Of a stretch of 64,000 nt of DNA, positions 35,501 through 46,247 are shown piece by piece. Position 1 is the first letter of the stretch. The number at the start of each line of letters is the position of its first letter. Origin of the DNA: Spirodela intermedia. Taxonomy: Eukaryota > Streptophyta > Magnoliopsida > Alismatales > Araceae. A program made the translations under genes and the position numbers. The stretch covers positions 7,547,501 to 7,611,500 of the forward strand of contig LR746268.1 of the NCBI GenBank assembly GCA_902729315.2, read 5' to 3'. A model generated the notes under the pieces. It was not told the DNA's origin and ran no database searches. It saw only the letters and a program-made list of their open reading frames with translations.

Positions 35501-38351
35501 TTGCTATGTGATTTGCTGTTGGGAAAGCTTCCAGGCATCAAAGCAGATAGCATCCTTGATTTCAATGTGATCAGCTCCAGGATGAAGAGCAGGGCGTATG
35601 GACTGTCCGTTGGCTTTCTTCACCAAGATCTTCAGCGGGTATTGATCTTTTTAGTTTCATGTCTTCCTTTAAAAGACAGATTGAGGGGCCTACATGATGC
35701 TGCCCGTAGTTGAGTTGCGCTTTAATATCTTGTGTTGGAATTTAGAAAGAGACGGAAAAATCTACAGCAGTCATTCACATACAATACTCACCACCTGTTT
35801 GTGTTTTTTCCATTGTAAATTTTTGCATCCCATAGTTTTAACTGTACTTTCTTCATCTGGGTAAGTTATAACGTTTGTGATTTCTTCATTTGTTGCCAAT
35901 ATGTGTTTATTGTTTGTTAGGAAACTTCTTTTTTGAGCGCTTCTTTTATGCGAAGGGGTCAGTCTATGTTGGGTAATGATAACTACCTTTTTAATCTTGT
36001 GACTTAAAAATAGGAAGTATTTCATTTATTGGGTTTAATCATTTTATTTGTTTGGATCTGGCGACTTTTTAGAATAATTGTCAAAGCCATTCGAAGATGA
36101 AGTTACTGCCGTTGTGTTTGAACTGTAAAACAGAGATTTGTGACAGGGAGAGCTAGAGCGGATCATTTCTCGTTGGGATCTAATCCTCAACACAACGTTC
36201 ATAACACCGATAAGTGGGAGGTAGTCAAGTGCGGTTAAAATATTCTGATTTATTATCACGACTTCGGAGCTGACTTCTTCCTTCTTCATTGATCTGGGGG
36301 AAAAGGACCCGTCTACCAGTTGGGAAGCTAGACATCAAGGTTGTGGCTATATGATGATAATTAATCTGACGCACTGGAGTTGGATGCTGACGAAATCCTT
36401 TAGACATTTCCCATGTCCGTTTCCAATATTCCCTATTTTATTTTACAGGCTCTATATTGCATTCACAAAATGTTTTTTACTTGAAGTCGGGCACTACCCT
36501 GTATGAGGTGAGCAAGGTTTTGATCGGGTTGTTGATCCGCCGGTCACTGTTATAACAGAAAAATATCATTCTCATCATTCATGAAGCATTTCTGAAATGT
36601 TATTGCATTTATTTTGACATAAAATTTGATTTTTGTAATATTTTAGCCGGTGAGTCATGCCTTTTCTCTTCTGAAATTTGCTGAACTAAACGTTCCTCTC
36701 TACTTGACGTAATGGACTCCTGATGCCTATAATGCTACACAGATATGGGAAAGAATCCGCAAGATTGGGCAAGAATTGAGTCTTCTTTCCACCAGCCTAT
36801 CAAACATCACCCAAGCTTCTTGTCAGAGGCAGGTAAGAATGATGCACTTTCCAAGTAATATCACGTTGCTTGCCCAGTGCGTTGACATCAGAGAATCAAT
36901 ATTTTCTTATGGATATGTGTCTGATTAAAGCAATTTGCTATTCTCGTTGAAGATGCTGATATTGCTTTTATGGCGGATGTCAGTTTAGTGCAGTTACGCC
37001 CGGTTGTTTAGGGTTTTAGTTCTGCCTCCTCATTCTTGTTAGCATTATTATTTAAATTTCCTGTACACCTACTAATGCTGTTAGTTTAAAAAATGTGCAG
37101 ATGGGAAATCACTTGGAAGCAGGCGTTAGTGAGTATCAGGCAAGTCATGCTCACTGTTGTTTTGTGGAGGGGGATAGGAAGGGAATTTCTCTCTACCCTC
37201 TTCGGTGCATGATGGTCCCTGACCAACTGAGATACAGAATCGAAAACATTAGGTGTATTCTAGAAACAAGAAACAGTGTTTCACTATGGGAGTGATCAGC
37301 TCACACAGAAACACTACTTTTGAATCATAGCCATTCTTGAAATGATCTACAAGTCTTGGTCTAGTCTGTTGAATGTGAGCTTCTTTTGCAGAAACTCCGT
37401 GGGCTTGGTACTGAAGAGAAGAATTCCATGGACTCACATACGACCACACAATTTCCTTGCGAATCTGATCGCTCCACAAAGCTTGAGCAGACGGAGGCCT
37501 CCTGCCCATATAAAGTCTCTAATTGCAAGGAGTGTGGCACTGAAGCTGATGGCAAGTGCAGCCTCGTTTGTGATGGATGTTTAGCTGTGTACCATTTCTC
37601 ATGCCTCAAGCCTGCTGTCCAGGAGATCCCAGTACGGAACTGGTATTGCCCAGGCTGCACAAAGAATGAAAGAGTATTATCAGCTGAGCTCACGATGACC
37701 CATACCCATGAAGGTAGACCCCATCAAGATTGTGTAGTATGTGGCAAGCTTAAAGCTTCAGGGATGCTTGCAGAACCAACCGAGGACGATGAAGGAGATG
37801 CCACCCACAATGACTCTCGAGAAAGTTCAATTTCTAGTATGGATTCTGATGGGTCGCCAGAGCCAGCGAGGACAGCAAGGGAGCGTTTGTGTAAACTCTG
37901 TGGAAAATGCGAGGAAGATGACAAGAGATTCATCGTTTGTGATCACAGTCTCTGCATTTACAAGTACTACCACATCCGGTGTCTAAAGAGCCACCAGGTG
38001 GCGTACCAGCACCACAAACACGGAGGTTGGTATTGCCCTTCTTGCCTCTGCAGGGGTTGCCTGACAGATAAGGACGACGACTTGATTGTGATGTGTGATG
38101 GCTGTGACGAAGGTTACCATATATACTGTATGAAGCCCCCTCTCACTTCAGTTCCAAAGGGCAAATGGTTCTGTGTCCCATGCAACGTACTGAGGGCTAA
38201 GCAGGGGATGAGAAAGTATGAGCATTGGGTTCTCCAGCAGCATGCCCAGAGTGATGAAAATCTGAGCAATGGGTCGAACAGACCCATGGATCTATTGCTC
38301 TCTGCTGCCGAGAAAGTGGAGAAATTAGCAGCAGGGAGGGAAGGCAGGTAG
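32590..38351 (+). CDS. PHD-finger protein, EHD3-like
   Basis: Nuclear chromatin-reader type protein; rice EHD3 promotes flowering, but that role here is inference. Exons: 32590-32742, 34296-34428, 35028-35638, 36743-36832, 37101-37139, 37392-38351, giving 661 residues with closed phases. The N-terminus has a basic YKRRKR stretch. The middle ([52 protein letters not shown]) is a helical domain shared by EHD3-like proteins. The last exon encodes a PHD finger at about 386-431 (CKECG...CDGC...YHFSC...WYCPGC), an atypical Cys/His finger at about 509-560 (CKLCGKC...CDHSLC...YYHIRC...WYCPSC) and a second canonical PHD at about 560-606 (CRGC...[13 protein letters not shown]...WFCVPC). Exon 34296-34428 is less certain and may be a cassette. 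The 37139/37140 junction uses a GC donor. Confidence 0.88.
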
Positions 38352-39133
38352 GGTGATCCAACCATGTATTGTTCTCCTGCTCAACTGAGGTTCCTCCCTG
38401 CATGGTAAGGCTCACATTGCCTCTCCTGTCCAATTGTAGCTCTAGTTATGTAGCCAAAGCAGCTGCATTTTTCCTGCCTCTTTTATTTCTTGTTCCATCA
38501 AAACACGAAGAGGGGGTATAGAACACTTCAACAAGGCGATTTAGGCACTCTATTGGAAAATTCACAGAAAAGAGTGCGAGGAATTGTATTCAATGTCAGT
38601 ATATTTTTTTCCCCCCTCTCCTTCCCATTGGGAGCAAACCTTGTACCCTGCTGACCTCAGATCCTGATCTGCAGTTTCTGAGTTGTTGTAGCCATCAACT
38701 TTTGTCCACTTAGAGTTTTTGATTCGTTCTGAATTTGGCTGATTGCATGCGTAACCTATGTGTTTAGTGTTTTCTTTCGTTGAACTGTTGCTTGCTCCAT
38801 ATCACAGGGGCTATTCAGCTCAGATCCCCATCTATGCGCATGAAATTTTACACAACTTGGCATTACCTTTATTTGATACTTGCTCCTGAATCATTAATCT
38901 GGCTTACCTTGCTTTGATCTCGCATTATGGAATTCATATAATTATGTTGATGATCACATATTGGGCTGATGAATTAGCTGCATAGTTTCTATGTTCTTGA
39001 CTAGGTGCAACTTTCAAACAAGCCTTTTATGTTTATTGATTTACTTCGTTTTCCTGACTTAGCTGGGGCACTGAATCTTGTCTTCCCCAGCGGGCATGGG
39101 TGGGACCCCGAGACAAGTTTTCTCAGGAGGGTG

Positions 39134-39169
<36 letters not shown>

Positions 39170-39306
39170 CCATGTTCCTTTAAATCTCTGGACATGGGGC
39201 CTAAGTATGACTGAATAATATACACAAGGAGAAAATTCTTACAAGTATTACTCCCAAAGCTGCTATTTTTTACATTGCAGACGACCCTTATGGATCACAC
39301 CTTTAA
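38352..39306. other. Intergenic region between convergent PHD and TTC33-like genes
   Basis: 3' flanks of two convergent genes. Contains a (GA)n microsatellite. No gene seen. Confidence 0.6.
39137..39167. repeat. (GA)n microsatellite
   Basis: About 15 uninterrupted GA units, about 170 bases downstream of the TTC33-like stop codon. Confidence 0.95.
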
Positions 39307-40172
39307 TTAATGAATTCCCGCATCCTTAACATCCCCATCTCTGTCCTTCACCACAAAGCGGCCGTCGGACATAGTTGAACCTGACAACCGCAGTTGTTTC
39401 CTTCTCTTCACCAGCCTTGATGCGATCTCCCGATCTGACTCAATATCTTGACAGCCGGGCTGGCAGCAACCAAGAGCAAAGCATGAAGATCAGTAAGCCT
39501 GCGAACCCACCACCGCCTCAAACCCTAGTAGAGCCGAGCCCAGACCCTTTATAAACACGAATAAAACAGATTGGCATGGAAGTGATCATAGGATACTCTC
39601 ATATGCATGGTCTGAGCTTCTAGTAAGAAATGGACAAGGTCTTATTTTCCGTTCTAAGATAGACTTTGGAACCCAAACTAGAAAGGACAAGTGGTCAGGC
39701 CAGTCAGTGGCACTGAAGATGATGTCTAGAACGAGTGTTGTATTATGTTTCAACCAATGTTTCCAACATGTCATGTCTTCTGCGTTGTTCTTCAGCTTAC
39801 CTTGAGAGCTAATGCTTTGTCAAAGCTCTGAATGGAAGCCTCAGGTTCTCCAAAGTTTAGCTGCGCTCTAGCAAGCGTCGTCCATGACTGGTAGAGGAGA
39901 TCAGATGAAGAAGACAAGGTGCAAGTAATGTGTCAACATCAGACATGTGAAAGCATCCAACAAAGAAAGTAGAAAAAAACGATGTAATCGTTGACCTAAA
40001 AAGTGCATATATTATATTTTAACAGAGAGTAAACTTGACGTGCTTAAAGAAATGAACTCATCAGCTCAGCTTTTTATGGGCTTCAGCTCAGAATCAAGTC
40101 CAGAAAGAAAAATAGACCCTTTCAGGCAAACAAAGTTGGAGATTTTATGAGGTCTAGTTTGGAACCCCAGAG

Positions 40173-40221
<49 letters not shown>

Positions 40222-41856
40222 CTCTGTCTCTCCTTGCCCAGCTTTTTATGGGCTTCAGCTCAAAATCAAGTCCACAAAGAAAAATAGACCCTTTCAGGCA
40301 AACAAAGGTGGGGATTTGATGAAGTCTAGTTTGGAAACCCAGAGCCCACCTCTCTCTCTCTCTCTCTCTCTGCCCTCCGCAATCTACCTCTTACTCTGAA
40401 TAATACAATCACTAAGCAAAGCATCCAAATGACACATGGGAAACCGGAAGGGGATGGTAATTCTTTAGCTTGAACTGTAGTCCATCTCATCCAAGAACAC
40501 ATATTTGATATGAGAGAGAATATCACAAACCTCAGGCCATGAAGGTTCCAATTCAGTAGCACCTGCAGAGCAATGAATCATTGTGAATGGAAAACCTAGA
40601 TTGATATTAAAGCAATAGAACCCGCACAGAATATAAAGGCCACCTGTAATCATTGTCAGGTCCAATTTGTTATCATGTCAACGTGGGGGCATGACGACAA
40701 AGCCCTTCACATGGCAACTATTGCAAGAAATCTATTCTATGAAATGCGGCCAAACGGGTACGAGAGGAGGAAGAAATTGAAGAGGGCAAATCAAGGAAAA
40801 ACAAAAAAGTAATTTCTTGGTCGCAAGAAAATCAACAATCTTACTCGAAAAATGACAGCTTTTCCGTCTTTCTTACGTAGAAAACCTGCACAGATGAGGT
40901 TCAGTCACCCGAACAGCCTCAAACAGCAGAGAAATGACTACTTACTGCTCACATCTTTCTTGTGTGATACCAGTCCTATTCTGTACTAGCAGTGGAGACC
41001 AAGAAGAGAGATGGCGCGCAGAAAGAGATCAAACGCTGTAGGATGATTGAAATCCTCTTACACCACCGCAACCATGGAAAAATTCCAGGCAGATGGCCCG
41101 ATTCGAGCGCGAAACCATGTATCCTGCTCAGTTTTGATCACAGATTTACGAATATACTGAACAGATACGATCATCTGGCAAATCCTACCAACAATTATTC
41201 ACGTAAATCCATACCCAATAAATGGGCAAGAGGGGAACACAAATTGCCCCCAAAGAACAAATATAGCAAGAGAAATCATGCATGCTCTCATGAACAGAAA
41301 TGGAGGAAGCAAGAACTCGGAACTGAGGAGGAGAAATGAACAGAGGGAACTCACGACTCGCCGCTTTCAGTGCGTTCCAGGCATCTCCCAGCTCGAGCAG
41401 CACCTGTGCCTTCTGTTCGTGGAGGACAGCTTTGTCGGGCGTTAGCATCAGTGCAGCCTCCCACTTCCCCAGTGCCTCGCGGTACTTCCCCTCCTTCATC
41501 GCACAGGGGAGGAGGAAGAAAAAAGGGAGATAAAAATTTCTTTCGCGGCATTGAGATCATCTTCCACGCGAGAAACCGCGCCGCTAGAGAAGAATCGACA
41601 GCCAAAGAGCAAATAAATCAACCTCGGCGAGTTGATTTCCTTGGGACCGGAAGGACTCAGCGAGCTGCCCAGGGTCGGAGGACCGGGAGTCCAAATCTAG
41701 GGCTCCGACGTTATTGAAACCCTTCTTCTCTTCTTCCTTCGCAGCCGCGGTCTCCTCCTCCGAAGCATCGAAAGGGAGGTCGAGATCGGCGGCCGTAGCG
41801 CGGCTGCGCTTCTTCCTCCCGTCTTCCCTCTCCCTCTTCTTCCACACCATCTTCAT
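39307..41856 (-). CDS. Tetratricopeptide repeat protein, TTC33-like
   Basis: Small TPR protein, a protein-protein interaction scaffold of unknown biochemical role. Exons on the minus strand: 41623-41856, 41358-41493, 40531-40562, 39801-39887, 39307-39459, giving 213 residues with consistent phases. The N-terminus is charged, with a KR-rich stretch (KKREREDGRKKRSR) that could be a nuclear signal, followed by an acidic segment. Three TPR-like helical pairs follow from about residue 65: FRSQGNQLAEEGKYREALGKWEAAL, then VLHEQKAQVLLELGDAWNALKAA, then SWTTLARAQLNFGEPEAS ending KALALKPG. The tail is basic (RLVKRRKQLRLSG). Met at 41850 is an alternative start two codons in. The 32-nt third exon is short, but its phase fits exactly and completes ATELEPSWPE. 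Confidence 0.9.
40067..40371. repeat. 172-bp direct duplication with (CT)n tails in a TTC33-like intron
   Basis: The segment from 40067 (CAGCTTTTTATGGGCTTCAG) is repeated from 40239 with about ten differences. Each copy ends in a (CT)n run: about 40178-40215 in the first and 40350-40371 in the second. The CT run lies at the junction, suggesting slippage or unequal exchange at the microsatellite. Located in the intron between 40531 and 39887. Confidence 0.9.
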
Positions 41857-42233
41857 CTTCCACTGTCTGCACCAATTCTCCCTAGAATTCAGCGAAGAAG
41901 ATGATATCTTTCTTCGGCTGTTCTTGCCCTGCTCGCGGGTTTCGGGGGGGCGTCACGGTACTGTTCTTAGGAAATCTAAATATTTTTCCTCAAAACTCCT
42001 TATGACCCTTACATATAAGTATTTGCGAAAGTATCCTTCCTTCGTCACAGAATCGTACTCGAAAGGGACCTTTTTCCTATTTTAAATTATTAGTAAATAA
42101 ATTCCATTGGGTGTTTGCTCAGATCTTCTTTCACGAGGGTAAGGTAAGATAAGATAGAGGGGAGTCTGGAACACGACAGAGATAATTCCAAAAATAGAAA
42201 AAGACAGATCTTACAAGACAAACACATCCAAAC

Positions 42234-42269
<36 letters not shown>

Positions 42270-42389
42270 CGTTCAAATATGCAACGGTTGCACCAGATCA
42301 GCTGTCTCTGGATTTCAACACGGTTTTATTACCAGCCTGGGTTTCATACATGAAATCGCAACAAGGATGACCTCAGCATTGACTCTGCC
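41857..42389. other. Intergenic region upstream of TTC33-like and downstream of the complex I gene
   Basis: Contains the TTC33-like promoter and the 3' flank of the NDUFB2-like gene. An (AG)n microsatellite lies at 42235-42265. No other gene seen. Confidence 0.55.
42235..42265. repeat. (AG)n microsatellite
   Basis: About 15 AG units, about 125 bases beyond the NDUFB2-like stop codon, probably in or near its 3' untranslated region. Confidence 0.95.
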
Positions 42390-45300
42390 TTAGTGGGTAG
42401 CCTGAAAGCATAAAAAAAGGAACTTTGTTACTTCTTACAAAATTTCGACTACGTTAAAAAACAGAAATAATGCCAGTCCTGGAAACTGTAAACTTGTTGT
42501 GTTCTCCCAATGATGGGTTGTTCCCCACTCCCTCCCGCCACCATTCCAGAAAAACAACAGAGAAACAGCAATTCCAACTGTCGTTTTCACAATCAATCCG
42601 GATCCTATACATCTGGATATGTTTTCAAAAAGATGTTATGATATTCCAATAGATTCAATTATGAAAATAAATGTACATGTGTGAGAAAATTAACTCCAGA
42701 AAACCCAAGATTACATCAAAACCGTGACAACCAGATGGTGTTGATCATACCAGAAGGGCTTGATATATCAAGTGAACTGTGTTCTGTATCAAAAAAATGT
42801 TATGTTCTTCTAATCGATTTTGGGTAGTTTCACAATCAATCCGGATCCTATACATCTGGATATGTTTTCAAAAAGATGTTATGATATTCCAATAGATTCA
42901 ATTATGAAAATAAATGTACATGTGTGAGAAAATTAACTCCAGAAAACCCAAGATTACATCAAAACCGTGACAACCAGATGGTGTTGATCATACCAGAAGG
43001 GCTTGATATATCAAGTGAACTGTGTTCTGTATCAAAAAAATGTTATGTTCTTCTAATCGATTTTGGGTAGTTTCACAATCAATCCGGATCCTATACATCT
43101 GGATATGTTTTCAAAAAGATGTTATGATATTCCAATAGATTCAATTATGAAAATAAATGTACATGTGTGAGAAAATTAACTCCAGAAAACCCAAGATTAC
43201 ATCAAAACCGTGACACTACACCCAGATGGTGTTGATCATACCAGAAGGGCTTGATATATCAAGTGAACTGTATTCTGTATCAAAAAAATGTTATGTTCTT
43301 CTAATCGATTTTGGGTAGTTTCACAATCAATCCGGATCCTATACATCTGGATATGTTTTCAAAAAGATGTTATGATATTCCAATAGATTCAATTATGAAA
43401 ATAAATGTACATGTGTGAGAAAATTAACTCCAGAAAACCCAAGATTACATCAAAACCGTGACACTACACCCAGATGGTGTTGATCATACCAGAAGGGCTT
43501 GATATATCAAGTGAACTGTATTCTGTATCAAAAAAATGTTATGTTCTTCTAATCGATTTTGGGTAGTTTCACAATCAATCCGGATCCTATACATCTGGAT
43601 ATGTTTTCAAAAAGATGTTATGATATTCCAATAGATTCAATTATGAAAATAAATGTACATGTGTGAGAAAATTAACTCCAGAAAACCCAAGATTACATCA
43701 AAACCGTGACACTACACCCAGATGGTGTTGATCATACCAGAAGGGCTTGATATATCAAGTGAACTGTATTCTGTATCAAAAAAATGTTATGTTCTTCTAA
43801 TCGATTTTGGGTAGTTCCAATCTCTGAAAACATGTCTCAATAAGAAGAAAATTATACTCAATACCCTACACAGACCCCAAGGTCCAGGGTTCAAAACACT
43901 AACGACAATGTACCTAAGATAGTGTGATCTGGCCCTTCAAGATAACAGTCACCAACTCACAAAGGAGATTCAAAACAATAAAAGAGAAGCTATCGTTGGT
44001 CCAAGAGCCAAACCAGCTAAAAGGATTTTAACAGGCAAAGGCATCTCAAGAGCTCTCTAAACAGGTGTCAAGAGGCTTCTACAGTAGCACCAATATCTAC
44101 TTCCCGTAACTTATAAAAATCCAGGTTGTCTTTTAAACTTTATGGTGAAAATGTCCACCAATATTTTCAGCCAAACATAGTGCGGGAATGCCTTCCTCTT
44201 TTAAGTTACATAAATGCAACAACCTGACGAGTATTCATTTTAATCACCAAATAATGCATAAAACATGATCTATTCTAGTGTGGTCTCCGCGTATGATTAA
44301 ACCATATAAAATTTTGGGCCAAATCTGTACCTCGTGTTCATTCTCATGGCCATGAGAGTGGGCTTCATGCCCTTCCCAAGGATGACGCCAACCCTGCAAG
44401 AAGTGTTCAGATGCAAAGTAATGTTCTACATACAAAAGAGATTTTCAGTTTTGGAAAAGAAATTACCAAAACTACAGGGGCATCTTGTTTAGCTCTGTAA
44501 AAGATCCAAAACCTGCACTAGCAAAGAATGCTAGAGAAGTCAATAAACTGCTGATCAAGATTGTTTACACTTAATCATTTATGTTTAAGAACACACTTTT
44601 TCTAGAAACACATTCAAACAAAACTCCCGAATGACGAACAAAAGATAGACATAATTTATTTACACCAGGAAAGGTAGGCAAGTGAATATTGATGCAACTT
44701 CAAAAAGGATTCAGTTTAGAAGACTCCTATTTTAGATTATTCATGGGAAAAATGGAATTATGGCATGATTGCTAAATACAATGCAGCATTCTAATCATTG
44801 GATGGATGAACATTCACCCGTACAGAAAACAGGGAATTTTTTCAGCCACTTTTATATCCCTAACATAAAGCTGATAGCCATTCGTTTAACTATTTTTTTA
44901 CTGATATATTACATTGAGTTCTATTATTCAAGAGATGCCAGTGGTTGGATCAATAATTTGGCCTATTTTTTCCGCCTTCCTCACCTCCCTTCAGAAATAT
45001 CAGTTCTATGTCTTCCGCTCATGCATGTGACAAATATCTCGTTTAAAACTTTGCAAAAGGATCCGCCTACGTTCCAGTTCATAAAGAAAAAAAAGGGGCA
45101 GATTTCTTAATTTTCCAGCGCTCAAAGTCAGAAGAAATAAGCCTTCCTCCCGGTGCGATCCCCTCATTCACATTTTACGTCCCATAGAAAGGGTTCGCCG
45201 AAACGGCTTCACCATCCTCACCCTGAGCGCATTACCATTCAACAATTGGAAACCCTCGGGAGCTAATCGTGACCCCAATGGTGCGATAAAAAAAATCAGA

Positions 45301-45610
45301 CTAGGGTTTCCTCGTAGGCATTAAAAATTGATGTCCTAACAACTGGACGGCAAGTGCTTAGATCAGACGATTGAATGTATCAGCAAAACACGATGTACGA
45401 TCAAACGAACAGATGGGCAGCCCTGGAGGACGAGGAGAAAATATGAGGACAAGGAAGCGTGAATCCTCTATGCAGAGGACATTCCGATGGGAATCCAGCA
45501 ACGAACCACATGACGGCGCACAAGCCCTTCCCGGTGACGGTGTGCCATCGCTTCGGATGGTGGATCGTCACCCCCTTGTAGGTCGAGCCGGCGCCATGGC
45601 CCCCTCCCAT
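42390..45610 (-). CDS. Mitochondrial complex I subunit, NDUFB2-like
   Basis: Small accessory subunit of NADH:ubiquinone oxidoreductase in the inner mitochondrial membrane. Exons on the minus strand: 45507-45610, 44467-44512, 44331-44393, 42390-42401, giving 74 residues with closed phases. The protein starts MGGGHGAGSTYKGVT, then HHPKRWHTVTGKGLCAVMWFW, a short membrane-associated stretch IFYRAKQDAPVVL, GWRHPWEGH and a His/Glu-rich tail (SHGHENEHEATH). This matches the plant NDUFB2-like family in length and order. The last exon adds only A-T-H and the stop. If its splice fails, exon 3 reads through the donor at 44330 to a stop at 44244, adding 29 residues. The upstream region has Site II motifs typical of respiratory-chain genes. 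The third intron holds a minisatellite. Confidence 0.88.
42585..43816. repeat. Five-copy ~245-bp minisatellite in the last intron of the NDUFB2-like gene
   Basis: Head-to-tail copies begin (at CACAATCAATCCGGATCC) at 42588, 42831, 43074, 43322 and 43570. Unit lengths are 243, 243, 248, 248 and about 247 bp. Copies 1-2 have GTGACAACCAG and GTGTTCTG; copies 3-5 share a 5-base insertion (GTGACACTACACCCAG) and GTATTCTG. Otherwise I see no differences between copies, so amplification is recent or the array is homogenised. Every unit carries a perfect 14-bp palindrome, CTTGATATATCAAG (first at 42759-42772). No open frame spans a unit. Confidence 0.96.
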
Positions 45611-46247
45611 CTTCCCCCGCCACGCCCGAACGAAATTCCCAGTTCGCGACTCCCACACTGAAAATACGGCCTTTGCGCCTCCTCCCCCCGCCTCCCCACC
45701 CCCCCCCCCGACGCCAATGACCCGAAAAGGAATCTTGACCGTTTATTCACCACAACCTTCCACCATGATAGGGAAATATTAACCGTCCGATCATCTCTGT
45801 TCCACACGATCTGATCCGACCATGGTTATCCTGGAGCCCGGCCCAATATTATCCGACTCCAAATCACCAAATGGATCCAATGGGCTAGTCCAGGAAACAG
45901 GCCCCGCCCAAAATATATGGACATATATTTCTCTCTCTCCCAATATTAGCGGACTCCAAATCACCTTCTGAGATATCCAATGGGCCAATCCAGGTAAGGC
46001 CCGCCCCATTAATACTCTCTCGCTCTCTCTCTCAAACACACACACATACTCCTGACGCCACGATCAGAGCGCAGGCGTGGCGCCATGGTCTTTCTGGTTC
46101 ACACAGGAAATTGAGAAAACGAGGTGAAGTATGAAACACAGTAAAGCACAGACATCGATCCTCTGGATCAGCAAGGACCAGCGCTCTCCAGGAAGAAGGA
46201 TCGTCGAGAAGGGGAGCGTGTCTACGATGCACGACACACAGATGTCT
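45611..46247 (-). promoter_or_regulatory. Promoter and 5' leader of the NDUFB2-like gene with duplicated Site II module
   Basis: A ~70-bp module is present twice: 45842-45912 and 45939-46009, 97 bp apart. Each has CCCAATATTA, GACTCCAAATCACC, ATCCAATGGGC and CCAGG in the same order. Site II (TGGGCC/T) motifs lie at 45840-45845 (reverse), 45881-45886 and 45981-45986, the latter two overlapping CCAAT boxes. Site II elements are known to drive many plant nuclear genes for respiratory proteins. CT-rich patches lie at 45930 and 46018. Confidence 0.65.
45681..45710 (-). promoter_or_regulatory. Potential G-quadruplex in the NDUFB2-like 5' leader
   Basis: On the minus (sense) strand there are G runs of 11, 4 and 6, separated by one to three bases, 70-100 bases before the ATG at 45610. 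That is enough for a quadruplex. Formation in RNA or DNA is inference. Confidence 0.5.

Noticed and set aside
42585-43816. Regularly spaced repeats resembling a CRISPR array
   Set aside because: Units are ~245 bp and contiguous, with no variable spacers, in a plant intron; this is a minisatellite.
43880-43900. GGTTCAAAA box reminiscent of a tRNA T-arm
   Set aside because: No matching acceptor, D or anticodon stems can be built around it.
45371-45661. 96-codon plus-strand frame in GC-rich sequence
   Set aside because: Antisense shadow of the first exon of the NDUFB2-like gene.
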